Source: JBHHUI01 sp965248775 (GTDB lineage Bacteria; Chloroflexota; Anaerolineae; Anaerolineales; JBHHUI01). From it: 64,000 nt of DNA. Position 1 is the first letter of the stretch. Every line of letters begins with the position of its first letter. The notes below the pieces were generated by a model. That model ran no database searches. It saw only the letters and a list, made by a program, of their open reading frames with translations, and was not told the DNA's origin. Below are positions 44,059 through 54,048 of this stretch, one piece after another. A program made the translations under genes and the position numbers. The stretch spans positions 3,782,001 through 3,846,000 of the forward strand of contig OZ252150.1 of NCBI GenBank assembly GCA_965248775.1, given 5' to 3'.

Positions 44059-45315
44059 ATGACATCAACTTCATTCTCAGCTCAATCCCGGTGGCTGCCG
44101 CTTGCCCGTGTTGGCTGGATCGTGCTGACACTGACATTGCTGGCGATTTTCATCGCCGGCCTCGCACCGCGCTATCAAGAACTCATCACCGTCTGCTATA
44201 CGGAGAACTGCATTGTGCTGACGCTTGCGCCGTTGGACGTGGCGGCGCTGCTTGATTTCGGCATATCGTTGCAGACCTACGCTGGTTGGCACATCGGGAT
44301 CGAGATCTTCACCGTTAGCGTGATTGCGTTGCTGGCTTTGCTTATTTTCTGGCGCCAGTCCGGGGAGTGGATGGCGCTTCTGGTTGCGTATGCACTCAGC
44401 CTGTTCGGGCTTAACTTCATGATCGAGGCGGACAGCGCTTTCATCCATCAGTTCCCTGCGCTTCTGGGGGTGTTCGAGTTCGTCACCTCGATGGCGGGCG
44501 TGACATTCGTGCTGATATTTTTCCTTTTCCCGGATGGACGCTTTGCGCCGCGCTGGACGCGCTGGGCAGCGGCCGCGATGGTTGCTGTCGGACTCACCGA
44601 TCCTCTCTGGCGCGCACTCGGGTTCACAATCCCGTCCGGTCAGTTCAGTCTTGTTTTCCTCATTGCGCTGCTGGCCGGCGTGATTGCGCAGGTGCACCGC
44701 TATCGCAAAGTATCCAATGCCACCCAGCGCCAGCAATCCAAGTGGGCCATGCTCGGCCTGGCTGCGATGGTCGTCCCGATGACGCTGTGGTCTTACTTTG
44801 TCGAAATCTCCCCGCCTGCGCCCGGGATCGATCGCATTCGATTTAATGTGTTCGTCATCGGGGCCATGTTATTTTTTTTCCTGTTTCTGCCGATTACATT
44901 CGTGTTCTCGATCATGCGCTACCGCTTGTGGGATATCGACCTGCTCATCCGACGTACGCTCGTATATGCCTTGCTTACCGGCTTGCTCGCGGTCGTGTAT
45001 TTCGGGAGCGTACTGGCTTTGCAGTCTGTCATCACGGCAGTCGGCGGTCAGCAGTCGGCCATCGTTACCGTCATCTCGACGCTTGCCATCGCAGCACTCT
45101 TTACGCCGCTCCGCCGCCGTGTGCAGGATTTTATCGACCGCCGTTTCTTCCGCGCCAAATACGATGCAGAGCAGACCCTGGCGGCCTTTGCGAATACCGC
45201 GCGAGACGAAGTGGATATGGAGCGGCTGGCCGGCGCGCTGGTCGGGGTAGTGGAGGAGACAATGCGTCCCGAACACATTTCCCTCTGGATGACCCGGGAT
45301 AAATCAAGGGAGTGA
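44059..45315 (+). CDS. Half-GAF membrane sensor paralogue 5 (Cys-pair type)
   Basis: This 418-residue member starts at ATG 44059 in an ATGA overlap. The first outer loop is APRYQELITVCYTENC, and an acidic residue sits in a predicted membrane segment (MIEADSAF). The cytoplasmic loop is FLFPDGRFAPRWTRW. The later linker (SVLALQSVITAVGGQQSA) is nearly identical to that of member 3, while the N-terminal halves are unrelated, consistent with exchange of 3' segments. Confidence 0.85.
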   Translation: MTSTSFSAQSRWLPLARVGWIVLTLTLLAIFIAGLAPRYQELITVCYTENCIVLTLAPLDVAALLDFGISLQTYAGWHIGIEIFTVSVIALLALLIFWRQSGEWMALLVAYALSLFGLNFMIEADSAFIHQFPALLGVFEFVTSMAGVTFVLIFFLFPDGRFAPRWTRWAAAAMVAVGLTDPLWRALGFTIPSGQFSLVFLIALLAGVIAQVHRYRKVSNATQRQQSKWAMLGLAAMVVPMTLWSYFVEISPPAPGIDRIRFNVFVIGAMLFFFLFLPITFVFSIMRYRLWDIDLLIRRTLVYALLTGLLAVVYFGSVLALQSVITAVGGQQSAIVTVISTLAIAALFTPLRRRVQDFIDRRFFRAKYDAEQTLAAFANTARDEVDMERLAGALVGVVEETMRPEHISLWMTRDKSRE

Positions 45316-45317
45316 CG

Positions 45318-46601
45318 ATGACAAACGAAAGCATCAAACAAACCCGGTCGCGCGATCTCTGGGTACATTTCGGGCGGGTGGCTTGGTTCGGGATTCTTAT
45401 CCTCTTCTTGTCAGCGTTTTTCGTCGGCATGCCCCACCGCTTCGCTGAACTGCGAACTGCTTGCGCTGTGGAGGAATGTGCCGATGTAGCGCTATCGACC
45501 CAGGAAGCAGCCGAACTCAACGGCTTAGGCTTCTCACTGGATTTCTACGCCGGCTTCGTGGTTGCTGGCGAAATCTTCGTCGTTGCAATTCACACCTTGC
45601 TCGCTACATTACTCTTCGCGCGTCGCTCCGCCGACAAGACGGGCCTGTTTATCTCCAGCGCGCTTGTGATGATCGGCTATTTCTTCACCAGTGGTGGCAT
45701 CGCTTTGCTAAATGTCCTTCCGAATCTGTACTTGCTATTTAACATCCTCGGTTCCATGGCGATGGTTTCCTTTGTGTTGCTCTTCTTTCTGTTCCCCGAT
45801 GGACGTTTTGTGCCACGCTGGACTCGTATACTGGCAGCGCTTCTGGTTGCGTACATGCTCGTTGCAGCATTCATTTCCAATGGAATTTTGTGGTACACGC
45901 CGAGCCTACTGAATAGCATCTTGTTCACTCTCACGTTCACATCATTAGGCATGGGCCTATTTGCGCAGATCTACCGTTACCGGCGTGTTTCCAGCCGGAG
46001 TCAGCGCCAGCAGACCAAGTGGGTGATCTTTGGCCTGTGCACCATCATCGTGGTTTTCATCATGTATTCAGTGCCCTTTGTGCTATATCCGCTCCCGCCC
46101 GGTGCAGTGCGAGTGTATTACACGCTTGGCAGTTTCGCGATCCTGTTTCTGCTGATCTCTCTTTTCCCGCTCTCTATCGCTTTCGCTATCCTGCGCTATC
46201 GGCTCTGGGACATCGATCACCTCATCCGACGCACACTGGTCTACTCCATTCTGACGGGGTTGCTGCTGCTTGTGTATTTCGGCAGTGTCGTCGCATTGCA
46301 ATCCCTGGTAAGCGCGTTCGGCGTGCAGCCCTCGGCGTTCGTCACCGTTGTCTCTACGCTTGCCATCGCCGCGCTCTTCACGCCACTGCGCCGCCGTGTG
46401 CAAGACTTCATCGACCGGCGATTCTATCGCCAAAAATACGACGCCGAGCAGACGCTGGCCGCATTCGCCGCCACCGCGCGCGACGAGGTGGATATGGATC
46501 GCCTAGGCGCTGCATTGGTCAGCGTTGTCGAGGAGACCATGCAGCCGGAGCAAGTCTCTATATGGTTCACTACAAAAGAGCCGAAAACAGGGACGCGATG
46601 A
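45318..46601 (+). CDS. Half-GAF membrane sensor paralogue 6 (Cys-pair type)
   Basis: ATG 45318 is preferred (GGGAG five bases upstream); GTG 45312 overlapping the previous stop is the alternative. The outer loop is PHRFAELRTACAVEEC. The motif IDHLIRRTLVYS has His in place of the usual Leu/Ile. The linker SAFGVQPSAFVTVVS resembles that of member 9. It ends in an ATGA overlap with member 7. Confidence 0.85.
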   Translation: MTNESIKQTRSRDLWVHFGRVAWFGILILFLSAFFVGMPHRFAELRTACAVEECADVALSTQEAAELNGLGFSLDFYAGFVVAGEIFVVAIHTLLATLLFARRSADKTGLFISSALVMIGYFFTSGGIALLNVLPNLYLLFNILGSMAMVSFVLLFFLFPDGRFVPRWTRILAALLVAYMLVAAFISNGILWYTPSLLNSILFTLTFTSLGMGLFAQIYRYRRVSSRSQRQQTKWVIFGLCTIIVVFIMYSVPFVLYPLPPGAVRVYYTLGSFAILFLLISLFPLSIAFAILRYRLWDIDHLIRRTLVYSILTGLLLLVYFGSVVALQSLVSAFGVQPSAFVTVVSTLAIAALFTPLRRRVQDFIDRRFYRQKYDAEQTLAAFAATARDEVDMDRLGAALVSVVEETMQPEQVSIWFTTKEPKTGTR

Positions 46602-47837
46602 ATACTTTCCCGGCCGCCCCCAAAACCAACAGCGCTTGGCGACAGATCGGACTAGTAAGCTGGGTATTGATAGCGCTGGCGAATCTGGTTTTCTTCCTAA
46701 TCGATTTACGTACAGATTTCGTACAGATGCTGGTTCCCTGCGCGGGCGCAGACTGTAACTTCCTGGCGATTTCATCCGCCGAGGAGGCAGTGCTGAATTC
46801 GTGGGGACTTACTATACGGGCTTATGCCTTCTTTATGAGTGCTGTTTCGGTGGTCATCGTTGCCGGTTATTGGGCCCTGGGTGTACTGATTCTCTGGCGT
46901 CAGGGCGCTACCCGGTTCGGGCTGGCTGTATCGCTTGCTCTGATCACCATTCCTATCGCTACCTATTCGGGTTCCAACGATTGGTCGGCGAACGATTCGA
47001 ACCTGCTTTACTTTGGCGTTCTTCACTCAATCCTTGGGTCAACCATCATGTTAGTGTTCTTCTATCTGATGCCCAATGGTCGTTTGTATCCCAAGTGGTC
47101 CTATATTCCCTTACTGGTCACGATTCTTTTGATAAGTGTGCTGGTCCTCGAAATCAACGGCCTCCTCCCTCTCCCGGGCAAAGTATTGCCCTTAGTTGGA
47201 AACACTATCATTATGCTCGTGATCCTGGTCGGCGGTTTACAAATCTACCGCTATCGGCGCGACTCCACCCCGCTGGAGCGTCAGCAAACCAAATGGATAT
47301 TAATTGGGATCATCACCTATATATTAGGTGTTGTTGTATGGGTGCTCATATTTGGCCGCGCCCTGGAGATTCCGCCGGGGAGACCCCGTCTACTGGCAGC
47401 GCTTGGCGGCTGGTTCTCCGACATTTTTACCCTCCTGAGCCTGCCGGCAGCGATAACAATTGCTATCCTGCGCTATCGGCTCTGGGACATCGACATCATC
47501 ATCCGCCGCACGTTGCAGTACGCCCTCCTGACTGGTGTGCTTGCTTTGGTGTACTTCGGCAGCGTCCTGGCTTTGCAGTCTGTCATTTCAGCGATCGGCG
47601 GCCAGCAGTCGGCCATCGTCACCGTTGTCTCGACACTTGCCATCGCCGCGCTCTTCACGCCACTGCGCCGCCGAGCAGACCCTAGCGGCCTTTGCGAATA
47701 CCGCCCGCGACGAAGTGGATATGGAACGGCTGGCGGATGCGCTGTTGGGTGTGGTGGAGGAGACCATGCAACCGGCGAATGCTTCCCTGTGGATAAAGGC
47801 TGCAGACGGCGGAAGGTCCAAGACTCCGAATGTCTAA
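46598..47837 (+). pseudogene. Half-GAF membrane sensor paralogue 7, with a 50-bp internal deletion
   Basis: The outer loop is RTDFVQMLVPCAGADC, so this is a Cys-pair member. After TPLRRR the frame is lost: 50 bases encoding the VQDFIDRRF[YF]R-x-KYDA motif are missing, with GCCG at the join (47670-47673), the same four bases that flank the segment in sister genes. Downstream, the correct frame resumes AEQTLAAFANTARDEVDMER and ends at 47837. As read, translation continues out of frame to 47905. The membrane half stays intact, so a sensor without the constant region could still be made. Confidence 0.85.
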
Positions 47838-49077
47838 TCCTCCAAACAATCGACCGATCAACGTGGCAAAAACAGAGCAGACTCATACGCGACAAATTCG
47901 ACTAGCCGTCACTCTGTGGTGCGCTAGCGTTCTATTCGCTGGCGCCTCTTTTGTGTACATCTTCGTTAATCCGAGTGCTGCAGATGTCGTGTGGGGATTC
48001 AGGGGCTTTCAGGGTTTTGCCGGACTGCTGGAAACCACAACCGCGCTGATCATCATCTTGAATCAACCCAGGAATCCGGCCGGCTGGATATTCATGATTG
48101 CCGGATTTCCTTCCTGCGTATTGAGCTTCGCCGAAGAGTATGCGCTTTGGGGTTGGATCAACTACAACGGCGAGGTGCCATTGTTCTGGTTGACAGCTTG
48201 GCTCCCCAATTGGCTTTGGGCGTTTGGGAACTACCTGCCAATTTTCCAGTTTGCGCTGTATTTCCCCAATGGCAAATTACCCTCTCCAGCGTGGCGGCCA
48301 GTGTTGCTGTGGGGCAGCGCCATCATGGTGTTGCTGTTCGCGTTTTACGCAATCCTGCCGGGGGATTTTTATGGAGAACCGTTGCCGCAGCCACTTGGAT
48401 TGAATTTCTCGTTAGCATTGAATATCCGGCTCGGAATAGTTATCACCTCTGTTCCAGCCTTCTTCAGCATCTCCGCAATCGGTCTCTACACCAAATTTCG
48501 CAAAGGAAGCTATCTGCTACGTCAACAACTTAAGTGGTTTATTCTGACGGCGGCAATATTTCCGCTCTCCACGATTGTGGGCGGCTTCGAAGGAGGCTGG
48601 TCAGATTTGGCGCTGGGTGCATTACTGATTGTCTTTTTCGCCAGCATTGCGATCAGCATTGTCCGCTTCCGGCTGTTCGACATCGACATCATCATTCGTC
48701 GCACGCTGGTTTACGCTCTGCTGACGGCGATCCTGGCGTCGGTGTACTTCGGCAGCGTCGTAACGTTGCAATCCGTAGTCAGCACGTTGGGAGGTGAGCA
48801 GTCGGCATTCGTTACCGTTGTCTCGACGCTTGCCATCGCTGCGCTCTTTACGCCGCTGCGCCGCCGCGTGCAGGATTTTATCGACCGGCGGTTTTTCCGC
48901 ACGAAGTATGACGCCGAGCAGACCCTAGCGGCCTTTGCGAATACCGCCCGCGACGAAGTGGATATGGAACGGCTGGCGGGCGCGCTGCTGCGTGTGGTGG
49001 AAGACACCATGCAACCCACAACAGCGAACTTATGGCTGCAGCCCATGGATACACCAAGGAGAGAGTCTCAGAAATGA
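47830..49077 (+). CDS. Half-GAF membrane sensor paralogue 8
   Basis: This 415-residue member starts at ATG 47830, overlapping the end of member 7. It has no Cys pair; after TM1 it has NPSAADVVWGFRGFQGFAGL. The cytoplasmic loop is LYFPNGKLPSPAWR, and the linker motif is LLRQQLKWF instead of RQQTKW. Its 3' end is almost the same DNA as members 9, 10 and 12, including the bases around the next start codon. Confidence 0.85.
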   Translation: MSNPPNNRPINVAKTEQTHTRQIRLAVTLWCASVLFAGASFVYIFVNPSAADVVWGFRGFQGFAGLLETTTALIIILNQPRNPAGWIFMIAGFPSCVLSFAEEYALWGWINYNGEVPLFWLTAWLPNWLWAFGNYLPIFQFALYFPNGKLPSPAWRPVLLWGSAIMVLLFAFYAILPGDFYGEPLPQPLGLNFSLALNIRLGIVITSVPAFFSISAIGLYTKFRKGSYLLRQQLKWFILTAAIFPLSTIVGGFEGGWSDLALGALLIVFFASIAISIVRFRLFDIDIIIRRTLVYALLTAILASVYFGSVVTLQSVVSTLGGEQSAFVTVVSTLAIAALFTPLRRRVQDFIDRRFFRTKYDAEQTLAAFANTARDEVDMERLAGALLRVVEDTMQPTTANLWLQPMDTPRRESQK

Positions 49078-50297
49078 GCACTTCAGTTGGCAAGGAAATA
49101 ATGCTTCGCCGCCTGGCCTGGGGCATCGGGATGATCGCCCTGCTGCTGGCACTGGTAGCCATCGGTCTCACGATTGCCGGTCGAACAGCACTTTATAGCG
49201 GCTGGGGCATACGCGGTTTCCTGTCTATCCTCTCGATACCCTTTTCAATCATGGGGATGCTTATTCTCCGTCGTTTCCCCAAACACGGGATGGGATGGGT
49301 TTTCCTGGGGATCGGCGTGTTTGCCACCCTACAAGGCATATTGCTCGAATATATGCTTTACAGCCTCGTGTTGTTCTCCGATACACTTCCGGGTGGTTTA
49401 TTTGTGGCATGGCTGCTCAATTTTTACTGGGTTTTCGTCATCGCGCTCATCACCCTCATGCTGGTTCTGTTTCCCAATGGTCGTTTACCCTCACCGCGCT
49501 GGCGTACTTTCGTTTGGACGATGTTTGCAGGTTGTATTTTTTTAGGGATCTTCAATGCTCTGGCTCCCGCCCCCCTGGATTCCAGTTTTGGTTCACTTGA
49601 TAATCCCTACGCGCTGGAAATACTCAGGCCCATTGCGGGATGGGTGGATTTCGCTTCCGTCATTGTCTTGCTGTATGCCTTTGGCCCGCCGGTTGTCAGT
49701 CTGATACAGCGCTTTCGCCACGCGCAAGGTACGGAACGCCAGCAATACAAATGGTTCGTCTTTGCGGCCACACTGATGCCATTAGTGTCTGTCATTACGG
49801 GCCCTTCGGAGAATCAACTCTTGCAATCTCTCCTTATGGCGATGTTTATCTTCTTGCCCATTACCATTGCCATCGCGATTCTTCGCCACCGCTTGTTCGA
49901 TATTGACATTATTATCCGGCGCACGTTGCTCTACAGTGTACTGACGGCGATCCTGGCGACGGTGTACTTCGGCAGCGTCGTGGCGTTGCAATCCGTGGTC
50001 AGCGCATTGGGTGTGCAACCCTCGGCGTTTGTCACCGTTGTCTCGACGCTTGCCATCGCAGCGCTCTTTACCCCTTTACGCCGCCGCGTGCAGCACTTCA
50101 TCGACCGGCGCTTCTATCGCCAGAAATACGACGCCGAGCAGACCCTGGCCGCCTTTGCGAATACCGCCCGCGATGAGGTGGATATGGAGCGGCTGGCCGG
50201 CGCGCTGCTGCGAGTGGTGGAAGAGACCATGCAACCCACGACGGCGAACTTATGGCTGCAGCCCATGGATACACCAAGGAGAGAGTCTCAGAAATGA
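49074..50297 (+). CDS. Half-GAF membrane sensor paralogue 9
   Basis: This 407-residue member starts at ATG 49074 in an ATGA overlap. With member 10 it forms the most recent duplicate pair: the proteins match along their whole length (for example RRFPxHGMGWVFLGIGV, LLEYMLYSLVLFSDTLPGG, LDSSFGSLDNPYALE). The outer loop (YSGWGIRGFLSI) has no Cys. The cytoplasmic loop is LFPNGRLPSPRWRTF, and the basic motif reads VQHFIDRRFYRQKYDA. Confidence 0.85.
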   Translation: MSTSVGKEIMLRRLAWGIGMIALLLALVAIGLTIAGRTALYSGWGIRGFLSILSIPFSIMGMLILRRFPKHGMGWVFLGIGVFATLQGILLEYMLYSLVLFSDTLPGGLFVAWLLNFYWVFVIALITLMLVLFPNGRLPSPRWRTFVWTMFAGCIFLGIFNALAPAPLDSSFGSLDNPYALEILRPIAGWVDFASVIVLLYAFGPPVVSLIQRFRHAQGTERQQYKWFVFAATLMPLVSVITGPSENQLLQSLLMAMFIFLPITIAIAILRHRLFDIDIIIRRTLLYSVLTAILATVYFGSVVALQSVVSALGVQPSAFVTVVSTLAIAALFTPLRRRVQHFIDRRFYRQKYDAEQTLAAFANTARDEVDMERLAGALLRVVEETMQPTTANLWLQPMDTPRRESQK

Positions 50298-51508
50298 GCG
50301 CTTCAGTTGGCAGGGAAATTATAGTTCGCCGCCTGGCCTGGGGCAGCGGGATGATCGCCTTGCTGCTGGCGCTGGGAGCGATTGGTCTCGCGATTACTGA
50401 TAAAACAGCGACCTATAGCGGATGGGGCATACGCAGTTTCGCGTCTATCTTCTCACTTTCCTATTCAATCATAGGGTTGGTTATTCTCCGTCGTTTCCCC
50501 AACCATGGCATGGGATGGGTTTTCCTGGGGATCGGCGTGATGGCCGCCGTACGCAGCATATTGCTCGAATATATGCTCTACAGCCTCGTGTTGTTCTCCG
50601 ATACACTTCCGGGCGGTATATTTGTGGCGTGGCTGCTCAACTTTTACTGGGTATTCCTCCTCGCGTTCATCAGCCTCATGCTGATTCTGTTTCCCAGTGG
50701 TCGTTTACCCTCACCGCGCTGGCGTACTTTCGTGTGGACGATGTTTGCAAGTTGTATCTTTTGGGCATTGCTCAGAGGCCTGGCTCCCACCCCCCTGGAT
50801 TCCAGTTTTGGTTCACTTGATAATCCCTACGCGCTGGAAGCACTCAGACCTATTGCGGGATGGGTGAATTTTGCTGCCGTCATCGTCTTGCTGTATATCT
50901 TTGTCCCGCCGGTCTTCAGCCTGATGCAGCGCTTTCGCCGCGCGCAAGGTACCGAACGCCAGCAATACAAATGGTTCGTCTTTGCCGCCACACTGATGCT
51001 GATAGCGATTGTCAGTGGGGGCCCTTCGAAAAATCTGTTCTTGCAATCCCTCGTTATGGTGGCGCTGATCTTCTTGCCCATTGCCATTGCCATCGCGATT
51101 CTTCGCCACCGCTTGTTCGACATCGACATCATCATTCGGCGCACGCTGCTCTACGGCGCACTGACGGCGATCCTGGCGTCGGTGTATTTCGGCAGCGTAC
51201 TGGCTCTGCAGTCTGTCATCACAGCGATCGGCGGTGAGCAGTCAGCCATCGTCACCGTAGTCTCGACGCTTGCTATCGCAGCGCTTTTTACGCCGTTGCG
51301 CCGCCGCGTGCAGCACTTCATCGACCGGCGCTTCTATCGCCAGAAATACGACGCCGAGCAAACGCTGGCAGCGTTTGCGAATACCGCCCGCGATGAGGTG
51401 GATATGGAACGGCTGGCCAGCGAACTCCTTGGGGTAGTCGAGTCGACCATGCACCCGGAGTCAGCCAGCTTGTGGTTGAACGACGGAGGAATATTGGACA
51501 GGAAATGA
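50294..51508 (+). CDS. Half-GAF membrane sensor paralogue 10
   Basis: This is the 404-residue sister of member 9. Most changes fall in the predicted outer loop and TM segments near residues 25-55 and 145-160 (for example IFWALLRGLAPTP against IFLGIFNALAPAP). Its linker (SVLALQSVITAIGGEQSA) and end (LGVVESTMHPESASLWL) differ from member 9 and match other members, so its 3' end was probably replaced after the duplication. Confidence 0.85.
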   Translation: MSASVGREIIVRRLAWGSGMIALLLALGAIGLAITDKTATYSGWGIRSFASIFSLSYSIIGLVILRRFPNHGMGWVFLGIGVMAAVRSILLEYMLYSLVLFSDTLPGGIFVAWLLNFYWVFLLAFISLMLILFPSGRLPSPRWRTFVWTMFASCIFWALLRGLAPTPLDSSFGSLDNPYALEALRPIAGWVNFAAVIVLLYIFVPPVFSLMQRFRRAQGTERQQYKWFVFAATLMLIAIVSGGPSKNLFLQSLVMVALIFLPIAIAIAILRHRLFDIDIIIRRTLLYGALTAILASVYFGSVLALQSVITAIGGEQSAIVTVVSTLAIAALFTPLRRRVQHFIDRRFYRQKYDAEQTLAAFANTARDEVDMERLASELLGVVESTMHPESASLWLNDGGILDRK

Positions 51509-52741
51509 TCTCAAACAGACGTTCACGCTGGCAACCCTGGGTGCGCATCGGTTGGGCGCTGGTCGCCATCACGAGTTTTTGGGCGTTTGCAGGAATTCTG
51601 GCGCTCACGCGGCAGTTTGCGGATGCACCGCCCGACCGGATTGCCGCAGGCCTGCAGGCATTGCAGTGGAACCGGGACGCCTACTTCTGGTTTACAGTCG
51701 CCACGACCGCACCAATGTTTGTCGGAAATTTTGTCGTGGGCGCCATCATTTTCTGGCAGCGCCCGAACGACTGGATGGCGGTATTTTCTTCAATATTCCT
51801 CATAAGTTTCGCAGCCTCTAACTCATTAAGCCCGACCACGGAATTTCTAGCTGTGCTCGCCGCCGCGCCGCCAGGCTTCAGACTACCATATTTTGTGATT
51901 GGGATCATGTCCTTTGGGACGGTCGCTGTTTTTCTCGCGCTGTTCCCGGACGGTAATTTTGTTCCCAAATGGATGCGCTGGATCGCCCTGCTGGGATTTT
52001 TGCATGCACTGGCGTGGGGTCTTTTCCCTGATGTGTATGGCGATCCTAGCGGTCCCTTTAGAATTATCCAGTTGGGGGTATCTGTCATTATCTTTGGTGG
52101 CAGCATGGTTGCGCAAATCTGGCGCTACCGGAATTACGCAACTCCAACTCAAAAGCAGCAGACCAAATGGTTCCTCTATGGCCTGGGATTAAGTATCGGA
52201 TTGCAACTCATGCTGTCGGCAATTCCAGCGATTTTGCCGCCTGGCAATGCGCAGACAAGCGTATCGTCCGAACTTTTTCTCAGCATAGCAAATATGTCAT
52301 TATTGTTTATCCCTCTCTCTTTTGGTCGCTATTCTGCGCTTCAGGTTATGGGACATCGATATCATTATCCGCCGCACGTTGAGTTATGCCGTGCTGACCG
52401 CTATCCTGGCTCTGATCTACTTTGGCGGCGCGGTCCTGGTTCAGTCTGTTTTTCGTGGCCTGCTGGGGACTCCTGATTCCCCCCTCATCACCGTAATCTC
52501 CACCCTGGCGATCGCCGCCCTGTTTACCCCCCTCCGTCGCGGCGTGCAGAACTTCATCGACCGGCGCTTCTATCGCCGCAAATACGATGCCGAGCAGACC
52601 CTGGCAGCCTTTGCCGCTACCGCGCGCGACGAAGTGGACATGGAGCGGCTATCGCGAGAACTTGTACGAGTCGTCGAAGACACGATGCAACCGGCGCATC
52701 TATCCTTCTGGCTAGGAGGCAAGCTGAAGCGTGACTCGTAA
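51505..52741 (+). CDS. Half-GAF membrane sensor paralogue 11, with a one-base frameshift
   Basis: The first frame (ATG 51505) runs through FPDGNFVPKWMRW and TQKQQTKWFLYG and is normal up to LLFIPLSF. There an extra T in the run at 52319-52323 shifts it. One base over, the family sequence resumes VAILRFRLWDIDIIIRRTLS and continues to 52741. The repaired protein is 411 residues. Its outer loop (LTRQFADAPPDRIAAGLQAL) has no Cys pair. The linker FRGLLGTPDSPLITV is unique in the array. The indel may be a sequencing error. Confidence 0.8.
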
Positions 52742-54026
52742 CACGGCGTCTCACGAATTGAACACCCAGCTCACCGGCCTCCGGCTCAGGATTGGCCGAA
52801 CAGTCTGGATCGCGCTTGCATTTCTCGCACTGACGCTTTTTGTGGCAGGCATCTCACCGCGATATGACGAATTACGTGTCGCCTGTGCGGGAGACGAGTG
52901 TCCCGTGCTGGCCCTCTCCTCCCGAGAGATTGCCGCACTTAATGAAGTGAGGCTTTCTCCGGAATTCTATGCAGCGTACCAGGTTGGAATCGAAATCATT
53001 TACGCAATCGTTTTCACTTTGCTCGCAGGTGTGATTTTTTGGCGCCGGTCAGATGATTGGATGGGGATGCTTGTCTCGCTCACGTTGATTGCGGTTGGGA
53101 CAATCCTCACTGCGGAAGCTGATGCAGCGCTAGTGAAACTCTACCCAAACTTGGGTCTGCTGGTTGCCTTTTTGACGTCCCTCGAGATTGTCTTCTTCGT
53201 GCTACTTTTCTACCTGTTTCCAGACGGCCGTTTTGTTCCGCGCTGGACGCGCCTGTTAGCAATCGTCATAGTTGTGGTGGCGCTGTACGACCTCCTTTTC
53301 CCAAGCTCGCAGATCCGTGCCGGTCTTGGAAGCATAGTGACGATTACCCTGTTTATTATCTGCTTAGTCGTCGGACTTCTCGCTCAGGTCTACCGCTACC
53401 GGCGCGTGTCCGGCCCGACACAACGCCAACAGACCAAGTGGATTGTCTTTAGCTTATTCATCGTCGTCCTGGGGATGATCGTATGGTTATACACCATAGA
53501 GATATTCCCCCCCTCGCCTGGTCCAGCTCGTCTGTACCTAAATCTTTTTGGCGTTGGGGTTATATTCGTCTCGTTCCTGCCCTTTCCACTCTCTTTTACC
53601 ATCGCTATTATGCGCTATCGACTGTGGGATATAGACCTCGTCATCCGCCGCACGCTGGTCTATGCGTCGTTGACGGGGTTGCTGGCATTGGTTTACTTCG
53701 GCAGTGTCGTCGGGCTGCAGTCGCTCGTAAACGCGCTTGGCGGACAGCAGTCGGCCATTGTTACCGTCATCTCAACGCTTGCCATCGCCGCCTTGTTTAC
53801 CCCAGTGCGCCGCCGCGTGCAGGATTTTATCGACCAGCGATTCTTTCGCGCGAAGTATGACGCCGAGCAGACCTTGGCGGCCTTTGCCGCTACAGCCCGC
53901 GACGAAGTGGACATGGAACGGCTGGCCGGAGCACTGCTGAGTGTTGTGGAAGAGACCATGCAACCGACGACGGCGAACTTATGGCTGCAGCCTATGGATA
54001 CACCACGGAGAGATTTTCAGAAATGA
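52731..54026 (+). CDS. Half-GAF membrane sensor paralogue 12 (Cys-pair type)
   Basis: This 431-residue member starts at GTG 52731, with AGGAGG ten bases upstream, and overlaps member 11. The outer loop is SPRYDELRVACAGDEC, followed by LSSREIAALNEVRLSPEFYA, closely like member 2. The basic motif has one change, FIDQRFFRAKYDA. Its last 20 codons and start-of-next-gene bases match members 8 and 9, although its N-terminal half belongs to the other group. Confidence 0.85.
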   Translation: MTRNTASHELNTQLTGLRLRIGRTVWIALAFLALTLFVAGISPRYDELRVACAGDECPVLALSSREIAALNEVRLSPEFYAAYQVGIEIIYAIVFTLLAGVIFWRRSDDWMGMLVSLTLIAVGTILTAEADAALVKLYPNLGLLVAFLTSLEIVFFVLLFYLFPDGRFVPRWTRLLAIVIVVVALYDLLFPSSQIRAGLGSIVTITLFIICLVVGLLAQVYRYRRVSGPTQRQQTKWIVFSLFIVVLGMIVWLYTIEIFPPSPGPARLYLNLFGVGVIFVSFLPFPLSFTIAIMRYRLWDIDLVIRRTLVYASLTGLLALVYFGSVVGLQSLVNALGGQQSAIVTVISTLAIAALFTPVRRRVQDFIDQRFFRAKYDAEQTLAAFAATARDEVDMERLAGALLSVVEETMQPTTANLWLQPMDTPRRDFQK

Positions 54027-54048
54027 GCATTTCAGTTGGCAAACAGAG

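Larger units (their letters stand above)
41453..44062 (+). pseudogene. Half-GAF membrane sensor paralogue 4, interrupted by an ISAzo13-type element
   Basis: The N-terminal 42 codons (41453-41579; MIRETETGEPKTRLRHPWLA plus TM1) are cut from the rest (42912-44062). Joining the parts with a single CTATG gives an uninterrupted 425-residue protein, reading WVIGSYVSVNQPTASCAETVC across the joint, with the C-x4-C pair in the usual loop. The downstream part alone could be translated from GTG 42872 inside the IS end, but it would lack TM1. It shares the QAGVGALTG linker with members 1 and 14. Confidence 0.88.
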
